Shown: positions 15,710-24,742, numbered from the stretch's first letter. The stretch: DNA of 46,104 nucleotides from Kiritimatiellia bacterium (GCA_017525225.1 JAFXTB010000138.1:1-46104), one strand, 5' to 3'. The notes: generated by a model not told the origin, from the sequence alone. Numbers and translations: made by a program.

Positions 15710-17188
15710 CTAGAGTCCTTTCGTCTTACCGTCCGTCCTCACGCGAACCTTCTGAGGCAACGTGTTGGTCACGGCGCCGTTCACGATGGTGGCGTCGCAG
15801 ATGTCGAGGCTGCGCAGCTTGGGCAGCTGCGCCGCGAAGGAGATGTCGACCGGCTCCTTGGCGCCGGAAAGATCCACCTCCTCAAGCTCCTTGAGCGCGG
15901 CGAGGGCGGCGACGCCCGTATAGCGGCTGCCGGGAAGCTCTACGCAATTGAGATGCGGCGAGTTCGCCACGATCGGCCCCAGGTCGCCCACGGGAGTGGA
16001 CATGCTGTCGCCCTCCTGGTTCCAGAGCCGCAGATGCTTCAGGTTGGGGAGCGCCGCCAGCGGCGCGTAGCTGTCGATCTTCTCGGCGAATATCTGGATC
16101 GCCTCCACCTGCGTCAACCCCTGGAGCCACGCGATAGAAGTCATCTTCGTAAGTCCGCCGTGGAAGTCCTTCACCTGCTTGAGCGCGCCAAGCGTGGCGT
16201 ACTGCCCGGGCTCCATCTTGACGGCGTAGTAGGTGATGCGCTTCAGCTTCGCGCATGAGGCGAGCGGGGAGAAGTCCTTGAGCTCCGAACCGTAGAAGTC
16301 CACCTCTTCGAGATTCTGCCAGCTCGAAAGCGGCGAAAGGTCGGCGATGGAACAGTACATGCACGTGAGCTTCTTCACGTTCTTGAGCCCAGCGATAGGA
16401 GCGAGCGAGATGTCCTTCATGTCGTGCAGATCGAGCTTTGTAGCCTGCGTCAGCATGGCAAGCGATGCGAGCGAGGACATCTTCGTGTCGCGGATTGACA
16501 CCTGGATCGCCTGAGGGAATTGCGCTATCGCCGCCGCCACCGTCGCCTCGTCGGCCTTGCGTATGTCCAGCTTGACGTCGCCATTGGCCTTGTCGCCGGC
16601 CTTCTGCTTCGCCGCCGCGATCTGCTCCGGCGTCGCAGGCTTCTTGAAGCGGAAAGTCCCCCAGCTGAACTCGGGCTCGGCCGTGTCCGTTGCGGTGGTA
16701 CACGCCGGCGCCACCGCGGAGACATCCTGTGCCGCGGCAGGCTGCGGAGATGCTGCAGGCGCCTGCTGGACGGTCGGCTGGGCGGTGGCAGGCTGTACGG
16801 CGGCAGGCTGCTCTACGGCCTGCTGCTGTACAGCAGGTTGCTCCGCAACCACCGGCTGCTGCTGTACGACAACCTGCTCCTGTACGACGGGTTGCTGTAC
16901 TACGACCTGCTCCTGTACGACCGGCTGCTGCACGACAACTGGCTGCTGTACGACCACGGGCTGCTGCACAACGACCGGTTGCTGTACGACAACAGGCTGC
17001 TGGACAACCACGGGCTGCTGCACGACAACTGGCTGCGGTGGTGGCGGAGGAGGAGGGTTGACGACCTGATTGACGGCATCAAGGGTACGCTGTACGCGGT
17101 TGACCTTGTCCCAGAACCCGCCATGCGCGGCGCTGGCCGCCATGACCGCCGCCAATGGGACGATCAATCTTTGAACGAACTGCTTCAT
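15710..17188 (-). CDS. Exported leucine-rich-repeat protein with Pro/Val/Gln repeat linker
   Basis: A 492-residue protein with a signal peptide (MKQFVQRLIVPLAAVMAAS). Residues 45-51 are seven Pro, then six perfect PVVVQQ hexapeptides occupy residues 53-88. Degenerate Gln/Pro/Ala sequence follows to about residue 150. From about residue 190 to the end are eight or so SDS22/internalin-like LRRs (L-x-x-L-x-x-L with N/S/D positions). The long extended linker suggests display away from the membrane, as in some surface or wall-spanning proteins, with the LRRs binding a partner. Start ATG 17188 has GGAGGGG 5-6 nt upstream. It lies between a beta-helix protein gene (22-nt gap) and fmt (8-nt gap). The partner is unknown. 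Confidence 0.8.
   Translation of the reverse strand: MKQFVQRLIVPLAAVMAASAAHGGFWDKVNRVQRTLDAVNQVVNPPPPPPPQPVVVQQPVVVQQPVVVQQPVVVQQPVVVQQPVVVQQPVVQEQVVVQQPVVQEQVVVQQQPVVAEQPAVQQQAVEQPAAVQPATAQPTVQQAPAASPQPAAAQDVSAVAPACTTATDTAEPEFSWGTFRFKKPATPEQIAAAKQKAGDKANGDVKLDIRKADEATVAAAIAQFPQAIQVSIRDTKMSSLASLAMLTQATKLDLHDMKDISLAPIAGLKNVKKLTCMYCSIADLSPLSSWQNLEEVDFYGSELKDFSPLASCAKLKRITYYAVKMEPGQYATLGALKQVKDFHGGLTKMTSIAWLQGLTQVEAIQIFAEKIDSYAPLAALPNLKHLRLWNQEGDSMSTPVGDLGPIVANSPHLNCVELPGSRYTGVAALAALKELEEVDLSGAKEPVDISFAAQLPKLRSLDICDATIVNGAVTNTLPQKVRVRTDGKTKGL
16800..17056 (-). repeat. 18-bp coding repeat (PVVVQQ) and flanking low-complexity DNA
   Basis: Six tandem in-frame 18-bp units (about 16925-17032) encode PVVVQQ, preceded by a poly-Pro stretch and followed by degenerate copies. 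On the + strand they read as repeated CTGCTGTACGACCACG-like text. The copies differ at synonymous positions, so selection on the peptide is more likely than recent slippage alone. Confidence 0.85.
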
Positions 17189-17210
17189 GTGTCCCCTCCT
17201 TCGAGACTTG

Positions 17211-18524
17211 TCACTTGATGGTCTGCGCACCCTTGCCGTCCATCGCGCCGAAGAGCTTGAGCGCATCCTCGAGCGGATAGCGGTTGCAGAACATGTCGCA
17301 CTTCGTCGTGATCGTACCCTGGAGCGGCAGCCCAAGCATGCTCCTGAGGCCGTTGCACTGGCCCTCGTCGAGCTTCGTCTTCTCGGAGTACTTCATCGTG
17401 AGGAAGGCGTTGAGATACTGGGCGTTGAGGCGGCCCTTGAACACGGAAGGATCCTTGAGGTCGGTGTTGTCCTCGATGGACTCGATGCCGTCCGTACCCT
17501 CGAGGTCCTCGAATTCGGCGACCTTGACCTTCACGACGTTCGGCGATGCCGTCATCTGCACGTCGCTCTCGCGGTTCAGGAAGAACACGTTTCCGTCAAG
17601 CTTGATCTTCTTGGTCTTTCCGCTGCCCTTCGTGTTGTCGAAGCCGGTGAGCACGTTGAGGCCGATGATGTTGTCCTTGATGTCGGCCTCGATCTTCTCG
17701 TTTACGCGGACGCCGAATCCCATGTCGGCGAGGTCGTTGAGGCGGCTCCAGGTATAGAGGACCGTGTTCTTCTTGAACTCCCACTTGACGGAAGGCTGGG
17801 CGTTGGCGCACGCGACGCTGGCGCCTATCATGCGGTTGTTGCAGAACACGCAGTTCTCGATCTCCACCTTGCCCTTGTACCAGTTGAGATTTACCGCCCA
17901 GTTGCCGCCGTTGACAAACGCGCAATTCTTGATCTCGATGTCGCCCTCGCCGCGCGACGCCGTGGCCGAGTAGATCATGTAGCGGTTGGGGCTGACCTGC
18001 TTGTCGGCAAGGTTCTTCGCCGGGCCTTCGAGCCACATGCCCGTGTCGAAGCCCTCGGGCTTGCCCTTAACCGCATGGTAGGAGTTGGCCTGGCCCTCGT
18101 CGAAGATGAGACCGTCGATCTTCATCTTGAAGCCCTTGGGGGCGTTCATCGTCTTGTCGAACTCGAGATGCAGCACGCCCTGGCAGTTTCCACGCACGTA
18201 GCTGTCGTTCTTCGCCTGCAGGAGCGTGCGGAACTTGAGCGGATCGCGCGACGCGAAATCCTTCGAGTAGCCGCCGATGATCGACACCGGCTTCTCCATG
18301 CGGAAGGTGCCCTTCAGCGTGGCCTTGCCGGGATAGACGCCCTCGGCGACATGGATCACATCGCCCGTATCGGCCTTCTCCAATGCCTTCCAAAGGTTCT
18401 TCAGCGGGGCCTCCTTCGTGCCCGCGTTCTTGTTCTTGCCGGTCGCCAGCGACACGTAGATGTCGCCCGCCTGCACAGCCGCCGCACACAGCGCGATCGT
18501 CATTGTAGCCATCAGTTTCTTCAT
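17211..18524 (-). CDS. Exported right-handed beta-helix protein
   Basis: A 437-residue protein with a signal peptide (MKKLMATMTIALCAAAVQAG). The N-terminal IYVSLATGKNKNAGTKEAPL plus GDVIHVAEGVYPG is the usual opening of DUF1565/pectate-lyase-like beta-helix proteins. It is followed by repeated short strands with Asn ladders (IEIKNCAFVNGGNW, VEIENCVFCNNRM). Such folds are found in polysaccharide lyases, adhesins and many uncharacterised exported proteins of this type; no catalytic residues could be assigned. Start ATG 18524 follows AGGAG at about 9 nt. It heads the run that continues with the LRR protein, fmt, KamA-like and Mrp genes. Confidence 0.8.
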   Translation of the reverse strand: MKKLMATMTIALCAAAVQAGDIYVSLATGKNKNAGTKEAPLKNLWKALEKADTGDVIHVAEGVYPGKATLKGTFRMEKPVSIIGGYSKDFASRDPLKFRTLLQAKNDSYVRGNCQGVLHLEFDKTMNAPKGFKMKIDGLIFDEGQANSYHAVKGKPEGFDTGMWLEGPAKNLADKQVSPNRYMIYSATASRGEGDIEIKNCAFVNGGNWAVNLNWYKGKVEIENCVFCNNRMIGASVACANAQPSVKWEFKKNTVLYTWSRLNDLADMGFGVRVNEKIEADIKDNIIGLNVLTGFDNTKGSGKTKKIKLDGNVFFLNRESDVQMTASPNVVKVKVAEFEDLEGTDGIESIEDNTDLKDPSVFKGRLNAQYLNAFLTMKYSEKTKLDEGQCNGLRSMLGLPLQGTITTKCDMFCNRYPLEDALKLFGAMDGKGAQTIK

Positions 18525-18561
18525 TTCCTATTCTCCTTTTCTAGAAAGTTGCAACGCCCAT

Positions 18562-18570
18562 ATATTACCA
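18562..18570 (-). promoter_or_regulatory. Extended -10 box of the beta-helix gene
   Basis: The minus strand reads TGGTAATAT about 38 nt before the ATG, leaving a leader of roughly 30 nt with AGGAG. The hexamer is TAATAT, 4 of 6 against TATAAT. TTGCAC lies upstream at a longer-than-usual spacing of about 19 bp. Confidence 0.4.
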
Positions 18571-18623
18571 TATTCTGCTGGACTTGTGCAAACAAGAGTT
18601 TCACGGCACCCGCTGCGCACTGT

Positions 18624-21600
18624 TCACTGCCTGATGCGGACCGGATCGCAGTTCAGGCCCGACAGCAGCTTGCGCATGTCGAGGCGGAGCTCCAGGTCCG
18701 GATCCGGCACCACCAGCACGGCGGCCATCTCCACCCCGCTGCCAGGATCGTCTTCCACGAAGAACTCCAGCGTATCCGTCTTCGGGATGTCGAACACCCG
18801 GTACATCCACCCGTTGTAGCACTCCTGGATGTCGCCGCGCACGGCCGAATCCCATTTCCAGCGGGCGCGTTCGCCTGGATGCGCGTAGTTCGCCTTGAGA
18901 TAGTCGAGGTTCCCGTTGATGTACTTGGCGACCGTCCACTTCCTACCGGCATCGACGGGATCGCGCATCATGACGCCGGCCGCTTTCTTTTCGTGTCCAC
19001 CATAGCGGACAAGCGGCAGCACCACGTACCGGCCGGCAGGCAAGGGCGTCGCGAAGCGGAATCGCGCGGAATCCCCTGGTTTCCTGAATACGACGCGCCC
19101 CTGCACGCTCGATGCATCCGCAGCAGCCTTCGCCGCCGCGCCAGAGACTTCTGCATCCGCCGCCGTCGCCAGCCGGGCGGTCGGCGATACGAGCACCGTG
19201 AGCGACTTTCGCGCGCCGCCGTCGTCGATCTCCACCGCGCCAAAGGCCGTGTCCGTCGCACCATGCTCCGGTAGGTCGTCGCCGCGAGCGATCAAATCGC
19301 CGCCCCGCGGATCCGATGCGACCTCCAGACATCCTCCCTTCAAATCGGCACGCACTGGACCGAACGCACGCGCCGTCGCGCCGGCCCCCGTTCCTGCGAC
19401 CGCGAACCGCGCCGTCTCGCCCGGCCTTACCAGCACGAGCTGTCGCTCGAATCCCGGAAGCGTGCCGGAATAGACGCCGCCCTTTACCTCGATCGGCTTG
19501 GCCGCACGCCGCCACGCAAAGGTGACACGTGCGGGGACATCGTTCTCCGCCTTGAACTCTACACGGTCTTCGCCTCCCTTCAGCCAGCCAGGATATGTAC
19601 GCGGGTTGACCTCGCATTCGGTCTGGGCCGTGAAGCGCGCCACCGACCCGATGGGCGCCTTCACGCGCACGAGGTAGTCGTGGCGGGCCTTGACCCGGTA
19701 CTGGAGCGTCGCGCGACCATTGCTCATCGGAACGGACGAGAAGGATTTTCCTCCATCGTAAGAAAGTTCCAGGTCCGCCGCGCGCCCGTCCGCCAGCCGC
19801 GCCTCATAGACGCCCAGCGTGATCGGATAGCAGCTCCGTACATGATAGCAGAACGAATCTGCTCCAACAGACTCGAACGCTGGATTGCCGCGCGCCGGGC
19901 GACCGTCGAACGACAGGACGCCGGTGGAGTACTGCGGGAACACGCGGTCCCTGCGCAGGACCCACTTCATGCCCTTCTTCGTCCCCGTGATGTCGGCATA
20001 GTCGAAGTCCTCCCGGGCCGGATCGGCTTTCAGCAGCGGATAGTAGGTGCCAGTGGCGTGCCACTTCGCCAGGTTGTTGAACTGGCCGTCGTTGCCGGTC
20101 CACACACGGAACCGCTCGCCCGGGTTCAGGATCATCGCGACCTTCTCCCGGTAGTCGGGGGAGACCACCCAGTTGCCGCGCGACCCCTGGCGGATGAAGT
20201 GTCCGCAGCTTCCCTTGACCCGATTGAAGACCCCGGGCTGGTTCGCCGCCTCGCCGAGGTATGTGGACGTCTCGTTGTCGAAGGACGGGAAGAACTTCTG
20301 CGCCGACAGGTCGTAGATGTGGTTCTTGCCGTCAAAGAACACCTGCTCGAACGCATGCCCGTACCCGCCCGTCGGCGTCGTCGGGCATCCAGCCACGCAG
20401 GCGAGCATGTTCAAGGTGAGATTGTTCAGCGGACCGCACTCGAAGCCGCAGTACGAATTGAGCATGATCATCGCTTCGTAGGTCGCCTGCCTCGGCGTGT
20501 CCGAACCAGGCGCAAAGTCGGCCTGGTGGTTCATGAAGTAGTCGCTTGCGGAGATGGCGTACTGAAACACGCGGTTGACCTTTCCCTTGTCCGTCAGGCG
20601 TTCGTTCTCGAGCGAATCGCGCAGGTCGCCGAAGCTGCGCGGATCGAGCGCGCCCTTGCGGACGACGAGCGGATACAACAGCACCTCTGTCGACGAAAGG
20701 TTCTCGATCTCCACGTAGTCCATGTACAGGTCCGCAGGGCTGGCCACCTTCATCTCGTCGCCGGCCTTAACCGTGAAGCTTGCCGCTTCGGACCTCCTTG
20801 ACGCCAGATATTCATCGACGCGCGGCATTACGGGATAGTTGAGCGTATCCAGAACCTTGAAGGGATCATTCTCCGGGAGGTTCTCCTCCGGACGGTACCA
20901 TCCGCCGCACAGGCGGTGCGAGACACGGTCGCGCCGGGCGAAGATGGATGCCGGCACGAACCCGAACCCTCCGCCGCACACGCCGTCGAACGTCCTGTCG
21001 AACGCGAACAGCGACCGCGTATCCGCATCCAACGCCAGTTCCACGGACGGTACGAAGTCGGCAGAATACCGAACAACGGAAGACGCGCGGACGAGATCGA
21101 TCGCCCCGCCGAAGAATGTATCGTCCCCGAATCCGTCCGTATCGCGCGTAGCGCGTTGCGTACATCCCACGAACAGCTGGTGCGCCCAGAGATCGTTCAC
21201 CTCCTTGAGCGATGCATCATGCAGCGGAACTGCCTCGAATTCCGGTATTGGCAGGGACAGCACCTTTCGTCCGCCCACGAAAACCTCCGCCTTCCCGCCG
21301 CACCGCCACGCCACGGCCACATGCGTCCATCTTCCGGCGGGGATCTCCACGCCTTTCGCACCACCCTTGTACACGCGCCGCTTCCAGTCCTTGATGGAAA
21401 AATAAACCGACTTCTTCTCCGCATTGTAGTACAGCTCCAAGACCTCGCCGATGCCAGTCTTCTCCAGCATGAGCGTGCGAATGCCCTGGTGCATCTGGAA
21501 CAGCGGCACGAAATACGGCGCGCGCAGGGCGCACGTCCTGCCGGAATCGCCATCCTTGGCGTAGTCATCAGGACGGAACCACGCCTCGACGGTGCCGTCG

Positions 21601-22595
21601 CCGGAAGGCAGCGCACGGTCGCGCTCGTCCCGGAACTGATGCCCCTGCGTCCATCCGGCGCGCGTCGTCGCCTGGTGGAAGAACCCGATTCCGTCGGGAC
21701 CGCCGCTCCGCAAGGCGAAGTCGTCTGCACGTCCACTCACCCCTGGCGCAAAGAACCCGTCGTTCCATTTCGGGAACGGCAGCGGCTCGGCCGCGCGGAC
21801 ATCTAGCCGGGAGACCTCCAGCGCCGGCAGTAGGATCGACCTATCCTTGATCGGGCGTCCGTAGTCGTCGAACTCCGTCTTGAGCGGACGCAGCTCAAAC
21901 GACGCCCTCAATCGTTTCGCACGCGGATGCACATGCCCCTCGTCAATGTACAGCGCCGTCTTGTCGGGCGGGCGCATGTGCGACGTCCAGCGCACGTCGC
22001 AGAGCGTCTCCGGCAGCAGGTTACCGTCTCCGTCCAGCTGCTCGATATTCACGACGCCGCCCCAGACGAGCTTCGCGCGGCTTGTGACCTCGATCTCCTG
22101 CACCACGCCCTTGCCCGCAAGCGAATCCGGCACCGGGACCTCAAACGTGGCGTAGCTGTCCTTCGTGCCCTTCAGCAAGATACCTTTCCCCGTCTTCTCG
22201 ATAGTTCCGTCCGCAAGCCGCCAGCCAGCCGTGCCCGACAACGCCCCGGCGAAGAGGCCGCCGCCCGACGTTCCGACTCGCGCGCCGTCCGCGCAAGTCT
22301 CGCATTCCAGCGTCCTCGTGCCCTGCGGCACCGTGAACCGGAGCCGCACCGACCCCGGCTCCTTTCCATTCAGGACACTCACCGCAAGCGGCCTGCCGTC
22401 GGCGCGCACCTTGAACCCGTCGCCTTCGCGCATGAGTCCCATCCCGACCAGTTTCCCTGGCAGGATCTCGACCTCGCGCGGAACGGACGTATCATACGTC
22501 GCGTTCCATTCCAGCGGAAACGTGGCCGCCACCACCGACATGGCGCCCGTCAACAGCGCCGCCGCCAGGCGACCTGACAGGCGAGTATTCTTCAT
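18624..22595 (-). CDS. Very large exported protein with LamG-like and transglutaminase-like domains
   Basis: A 1323-residue protein with a signal peptide (MKNTRLSGRLAAALLTGAMS). Residues about 340-470 resemble a LamG/concanavalin-like lectin domain (GTVEAWFRP, AGRWTHVAVAWR, AEVFVGG). A transglutaminase/papain-like catalytic set can be placed at Cys720 (CGFECGPLNN), His747 (GYGHAFEQVFFDG) and Asp762 (HIYDLS), with spacing normal for that fold. Beta-rich sections follow, and the last 150 residues look like a carbohydrate-binding or jelly-roll end. It may process or bind peptidoglycan, glycoprotein or peptide. Start 22595 is preferred over 22604 because AGGGA is at 9 nt rather than directly adjacent. 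The YhcH-like gene ends 12 nt upstream, so the two are probably one transcript. Confidence 0.7.
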   Translation of the reverse strand: MKNTRLSGRLAAALLTGAMSVVAATFPLEWNATYDTSVPREVEILPGKLVGMGLMREGDGFKVRADGRPLAVSVLNGKEPGSVRLRFTVPQGTRTLECETCADGARVGTSGGGLFAGALSGTAGWRLADGTIEKTGKGILLKGTKDSYATFEVPVPDSLAGKGVVQEIEVTSRAKLVWGGVVNIEQLDGDGNLLPETLCDVRWTSHMRPPDKTALYIDEGHVHPRAKRLRASFELRPLKTEFDDYGRPIKDRSILLPALEVSRLDVRAAEPLPFPKWNDGFFAPGVSGRADDFALRSGGPDGIGFFHQATTRAGWTQGHQFRDERDRALPSGDGTVEAWFRPDDYAKDGDSGRTCALRAPYFVPLFQMHQGIRTLMLEKTGIGEVLELYYNAEKKSVYFSIKDWKRRVYKGGAKGVEIPAGRWTHVAVAWRCGGKAEVFVGGRKVLSLPIPEFEAVPLHDASLKEVNDLWAHQLFVGCTQRATRDTDGFGDDTFFGGAIDLVRASSVVRYSADFVPSVELALDADTRSLFAFDRTFDGVCGGGFGFVPASIFARRDRVSHRLCGGWYRPEENLPENDPFKVLDTLNYPVMPRVDEYLASRRSEAASFTVKAGDEMKVASPADLYMDYVEIENLSSTEVLLYPLVVRKGALDPRSFGDLRDSLENERLTDKGKVNRVFQYAISASDYFMNHQADFAPGSDTPRQATYEAMIMLNSYCGFECGPLNNLTLNMLACVAGCPTTPTGGYGHAFEQVFFDGKNHIYDLSAQKFFPSFDNETSTYLGEAANQPGVFNRVKGSCGHFIRQGSRGNWVVSPDYREKVAMILNPGERFRVWTGNDGQFNNLAKWHATGTYYPLLKADPAREDFDYADITGTKKGMKWVLRRDRVFPQYSTGVLSFDGRPARGNPAFESVGADSFCYHVRSCYPITLGVYEARLADGRAADLELSYDGGKSFSSVPMSNGRATLQYRVKARHDYLVRVKAPIGSVARFTAQTECEVNPRTYPGWLKGGEDRVEFKAENDVPARVTFAWRRAAKPIEVKGGVYSGTLPGFERQLVLVRPGETARFAVAGTGAGATARAFGPVRADLKGGCLEVASDPRGGDLIARGDDLPEHGATDTAFGAVEIDDGGARKSLTVLVSPTARLATAADAEVSGAAAKAAADASSVQGRVVFRKPGDSARFRFATPLPAGRYVVLPLVRYGGHEKKAAGVMMRDPVDAGRKWTVAKYINGNLDYLKANYAHPGERARWKWDSAVRGDIQECYNGWMYRVFDIPKTDTLEFFVEDDPGSGVEMAAVLVVPDPDLELRLDMRKLLSGLNCDPVRIRQ

Positions 22596-22607
22596 GTGGA
22601 TCATTCC

Positions 22608-23114
22608 CTACACTTTCACTTTCACGACTACCTTGCGATGTGGCCGCTGCGCGCCCTCTGTCTTGTTGGGCGCATGTGCGCCATAGGGCGGATAGAAGAT
22701 CGCGAACTCACCCGGCTTCAGCGCAATCTTTGCCATCTGCGGATTCTGGAAGAGCACATAGTCCTTCTCCACGTCGAAGGTGGCGGCGTTGGCCTTTGCG
22801 TTCGCCTCGTCGCAGACGTAGCCGTCCACCTCTTCACCCGACACCGGCACGTGTATGTCGAAATACTGGCGGTGTATCTCCAGCCGTGCGGCGGGATCCC
22901 ATGGCTTGAGCGTCGTATCGATGACATTTGCATACACATCGTCGCCGTCGATGGTGACGACCGCCATCTTCTCGGCATGGCGCTTCATCTGCCAGCAGTT
23001 CGGGTCGCCGTTCCAGGCGATCGGGGTGACGGCGCGAATGGCGCCAGACGAGACGGTCGTGCACGCCGCAACGAGCGCGACAAGCCAGAAGCGGGCGAAG
23101 TTATTTGTCTTCAT
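22608..23114 (-). CDS. Exported YhcH/YjgK/YiaL-family lipoprotein
   Basis: A 168-residue protein of the YhcH/YjgK/YiaL (DUF386) family. Cytoplasmic members include NanQ, which speeds sugar anomer interconversion, and EbgC-like subunits. The motif EIHRQYFDIHVPVSGEE, with the usual Glu and His, and YPPYGAHAP near the end are diagnostic of this cupin-like fold. Unusually, the N-terminus is a signal sequence ending in a lipobox (VAAC, Cys18), so the protein should be exported and lipidated. Start 23114 has a perfect extended -10 box 7 nt upstream and no Shine-Dalgarno sequence. It is followed at 12 nt by the LamG/transglutaminase-like gene. Confidence 0.78.
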   Translation of the reverse strand: MKTNNFARFWLVALVAACTTVSSGAIRAVTPIAWNGDPNCWQMKRHAEKMAVVTIDGDDVYANVIDTTLKPWDPAARLEIHRQYFDIHVPVSGEEVDGYVCDEANAKANAATFDVEKDYVLFQNPQMAKIALKPGEFAIFYPPYGAHAPNKTEGAQRPHRKVVVKVKV

Positions 23115-23121
23115 GGCCGAC

Positions 23122-23130
23122 ATTATACCA
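23122..23130 (-). promoter_or_regulatory. Extended -10 box of the YhcH-like gene, 7 nt before the ATG
   Basis: The minus strand reads TGGTATAAT, then GTCGGCC, then ATG. The 7-nt gap is the same as for ahcY and the gene at 3262. No recognisable -35 box is present. Confidence 0.75.
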
Positions 23131-23196
23131 CAAGTTGAGGGCCGAAGTCCATTGCACGGGCCGCCCAACATCATTAGGTTTCGTCTTGAGTTGAGA

Positions 23197-23260
23197 AAAC
23201 TGACAGCAGCAATAATTCTCGCTGGGATCGGACCAGAGACCGACATGCGTCTGTCAGTTT
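23197..23260. repeat. 10-bp perfect inverted repeat in the intergenic region
   Basis: AAACTGACAG (23197-23206) pairs exactly with CTGTCAGTTT (23251-23260) across 44 bases. It lies between the CE7-like esterase stop and the YhcH promoter. A second hairpin, TTCAAAAA/TTTTTGAA, is at 23282-23314. Neither has a terminator-type U-run on a GC stem. They may be a remnant of a mobile element or a regulatory hairpin. Confidence 0.6.
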
Positions 23261-23327
23261 ATCTCCACAGCCCTACTCCGTTTCAAAAACAATTAACGTG
23301 TCAACCTTTTTGAACCGCTTTTCAAAC

Positions 23328-24716
23328 TCAGTATTTTTCCGTATAGGCATTGACTTTCACGTTCTGGAAAAAAGTCTTCAGCCACTGATTGCCTTTCACA
23401 TTGACCGTTGTGCCGTAATGACCGGTGGCCGGATTGGAAGAAAAGGACCTCCGGGTCTCCGGCGGCAGATTGTTGTATGCGGCGATCACATTGGACGGCG
23501 GACAGAGCTCATCGGAATAGCCGGTGCAGAAAAAGACTTCACAGCGAATCAGCGTGGCGAAATTGACCACGTCATAGTAGTTGAGGACGTTGCGAACCTC
23601 AGGCGTCATCTGGAAACCGGAAACGGGAATGGAGCGTTTGCGCCCGGCCAGATCGGCACTGAACTCGCAGAAACACGGTACGCTGATAATCGCCGTCGTC
23701 ACCTGCGGATCCAGCGCGGCTGCAACGGCGGTCTGGGCTCCACCGAGGCTGCCGCCTTGCACAACCAGCGTTTTCCCGTTCCACTCAGGACGGCTCTTGA
23801 TAAAGTCCAAGGCGCGGAGCACGCGCATGTAGACCCCGCGAAACTCCCATTTGTCGCGGTCCTTGATATTGCGTCGGGCGTTGAATACCTTGGGAATCTC
23901 CTGCCCATAGAAGACTCCTGGCTGATTGACGGGAAGACCATGCCAGGAAGCCGCAAGAGTCAGCAGGCCTCTTCTTGCGCCGTTTTCCGCAAACCCACGG
24001 TTGGCATCGGCGCTCGACCAGCTGAGATAGCTGACATATGCGGCCAAAGTTCCCTTTCCCGCTCCGGCGGGATAGGCCAGATAGGCGGTGACTGGACGGT
24101 CAACGCCCGCATCGACGGTCACGGCATACAGTTCAACACCCTCTTTCTTCGCCTGAAGCTTTTCCAGCCTGGCATTGAATGGGACCTGGTCGAGTTTAGC
24201 GCGGTTGTCCTTCCAGAACTGCTGGAAATCGTTAGGCATTTCAACTGCTGTCCGAATCTTTTCTTTGTCGTATATCGCGCCGATCTCCGCTACAAGGGTC
24301 TTTTTCCCCTGGGGGAGCTTTGCCCCGGGCTCTTCGACGATCTGGCCATCGGGTCCTTTCACCATGAAGGCGAAATAGACCCAGCCCGGCGTCTCGCTCC
24401 GGTAGGCAATCCGGAAAGGCTCGCCGTTGCAGGGGATCTCCTTGCGGTCGGCTTCTTTGCCCTCCCACTTGACGACCGCGCAAAGAGTCTCCCCGGCAGC
24501 CGGAACACCGCTTTTGAACAGCTGTCCGGAAACAATGACTTCCTCTCCAGATCTGTAGAAGCCGTCGGGATGATTCAATTCTAGTTGACGGACAGAGTAA
24601 TCGCCGGCAAAAAGTCTCGCTGCCGCAAGAATTGCCATGCAGAAGATTCTGCAGGGTAAAGACCCACGCCTCGGCGTTACCGCCGATGCAACTTCCCTTC
24701 TCCCTTTCATGGACAT
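23328..24716 (-). CDS. Exported acetyl esterase, CE7/AXE1-like
   Basis: A 462-residue alpha/beta-hydrolase with a signal sequence (about residues 3-38, hydrophobic CMAILAAARLFAG). An N-terminal beta-sandwich-like region precedes the catalytic domain. The likely triad is Ser323 in GGSLGGAQ, Asp402 in GYSDELCPP and His433 in TGHYG, the order seen in acetyl xylan esterase/cephalosporin deacetylase (AXE1) proteins. Function would be removal of acetyl groups from xylan or acetylated sugars. Start 24716 follows AAGGA at 8 nt; ATG 24710 (AGGTGG at 7 nt) is equally good. Base composition is somewhat lower in GC than the neighbours. It is followed by an intergenic stretch with inverted repeats. Confidence 0.82.
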   Translation of the reverse strand: MSMKGRREVASAVTPRRGSLPCRIFCMAILAAARLFAGDYSVRQLELNHPDGFYRSGEEVIVSGQLFKSGVPAAGETLCAVVKWEGKEADRKEIPCNGEPFRIAYRSETPGWVYFAFMVKGPDGQIVEEPGAKLPQGKKTLVAEIGAIYDKEKIRTAVEMPNDFQQFWKDNRAKLDQVPFNARLEKLQAKKEGVELYAVTVDAGVDRPVTAYLAYPAGAGKGTLAAYVSYLSWSSADANRGFAENGARRGLLTLAASWHGLPVNQPGVFYGQEIPKVFNARRNIKDRDKWEFRGVYMRVLRALDFIKSRPEWNGKTLVVQGGSLGGAQTAVAAALDPQVTTAIISVPCFCEFSADLAGRKRSIPVSGFQMTPEVRNVLNYYDVVNFATLIRCEVFFCTGYSDELCPPSNVIAAYNNLPPETRRSFSSNPATGHYGTTVNVKGNQWLKTFFQNVKVNAYTEKY

Positions 24717-24742
24717 TCCACCTTTCCTTGGCTGTGGGGAGC

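Noticed and set aside
16800..17056. Possible CRISPR-like direct repeats
   Set aside because: Units are contiguous 18-bp codon repeats encoding PVVVQQ, with no spacers and no cas genes.
17187..19274. 695-residue + strand open frame
   Set aside because: It is antisense to the beta-helix gene and the end of the LamG/transglutaminase-like gene. The Leu/Glu/Val-rich text is low complexity and has no domain.
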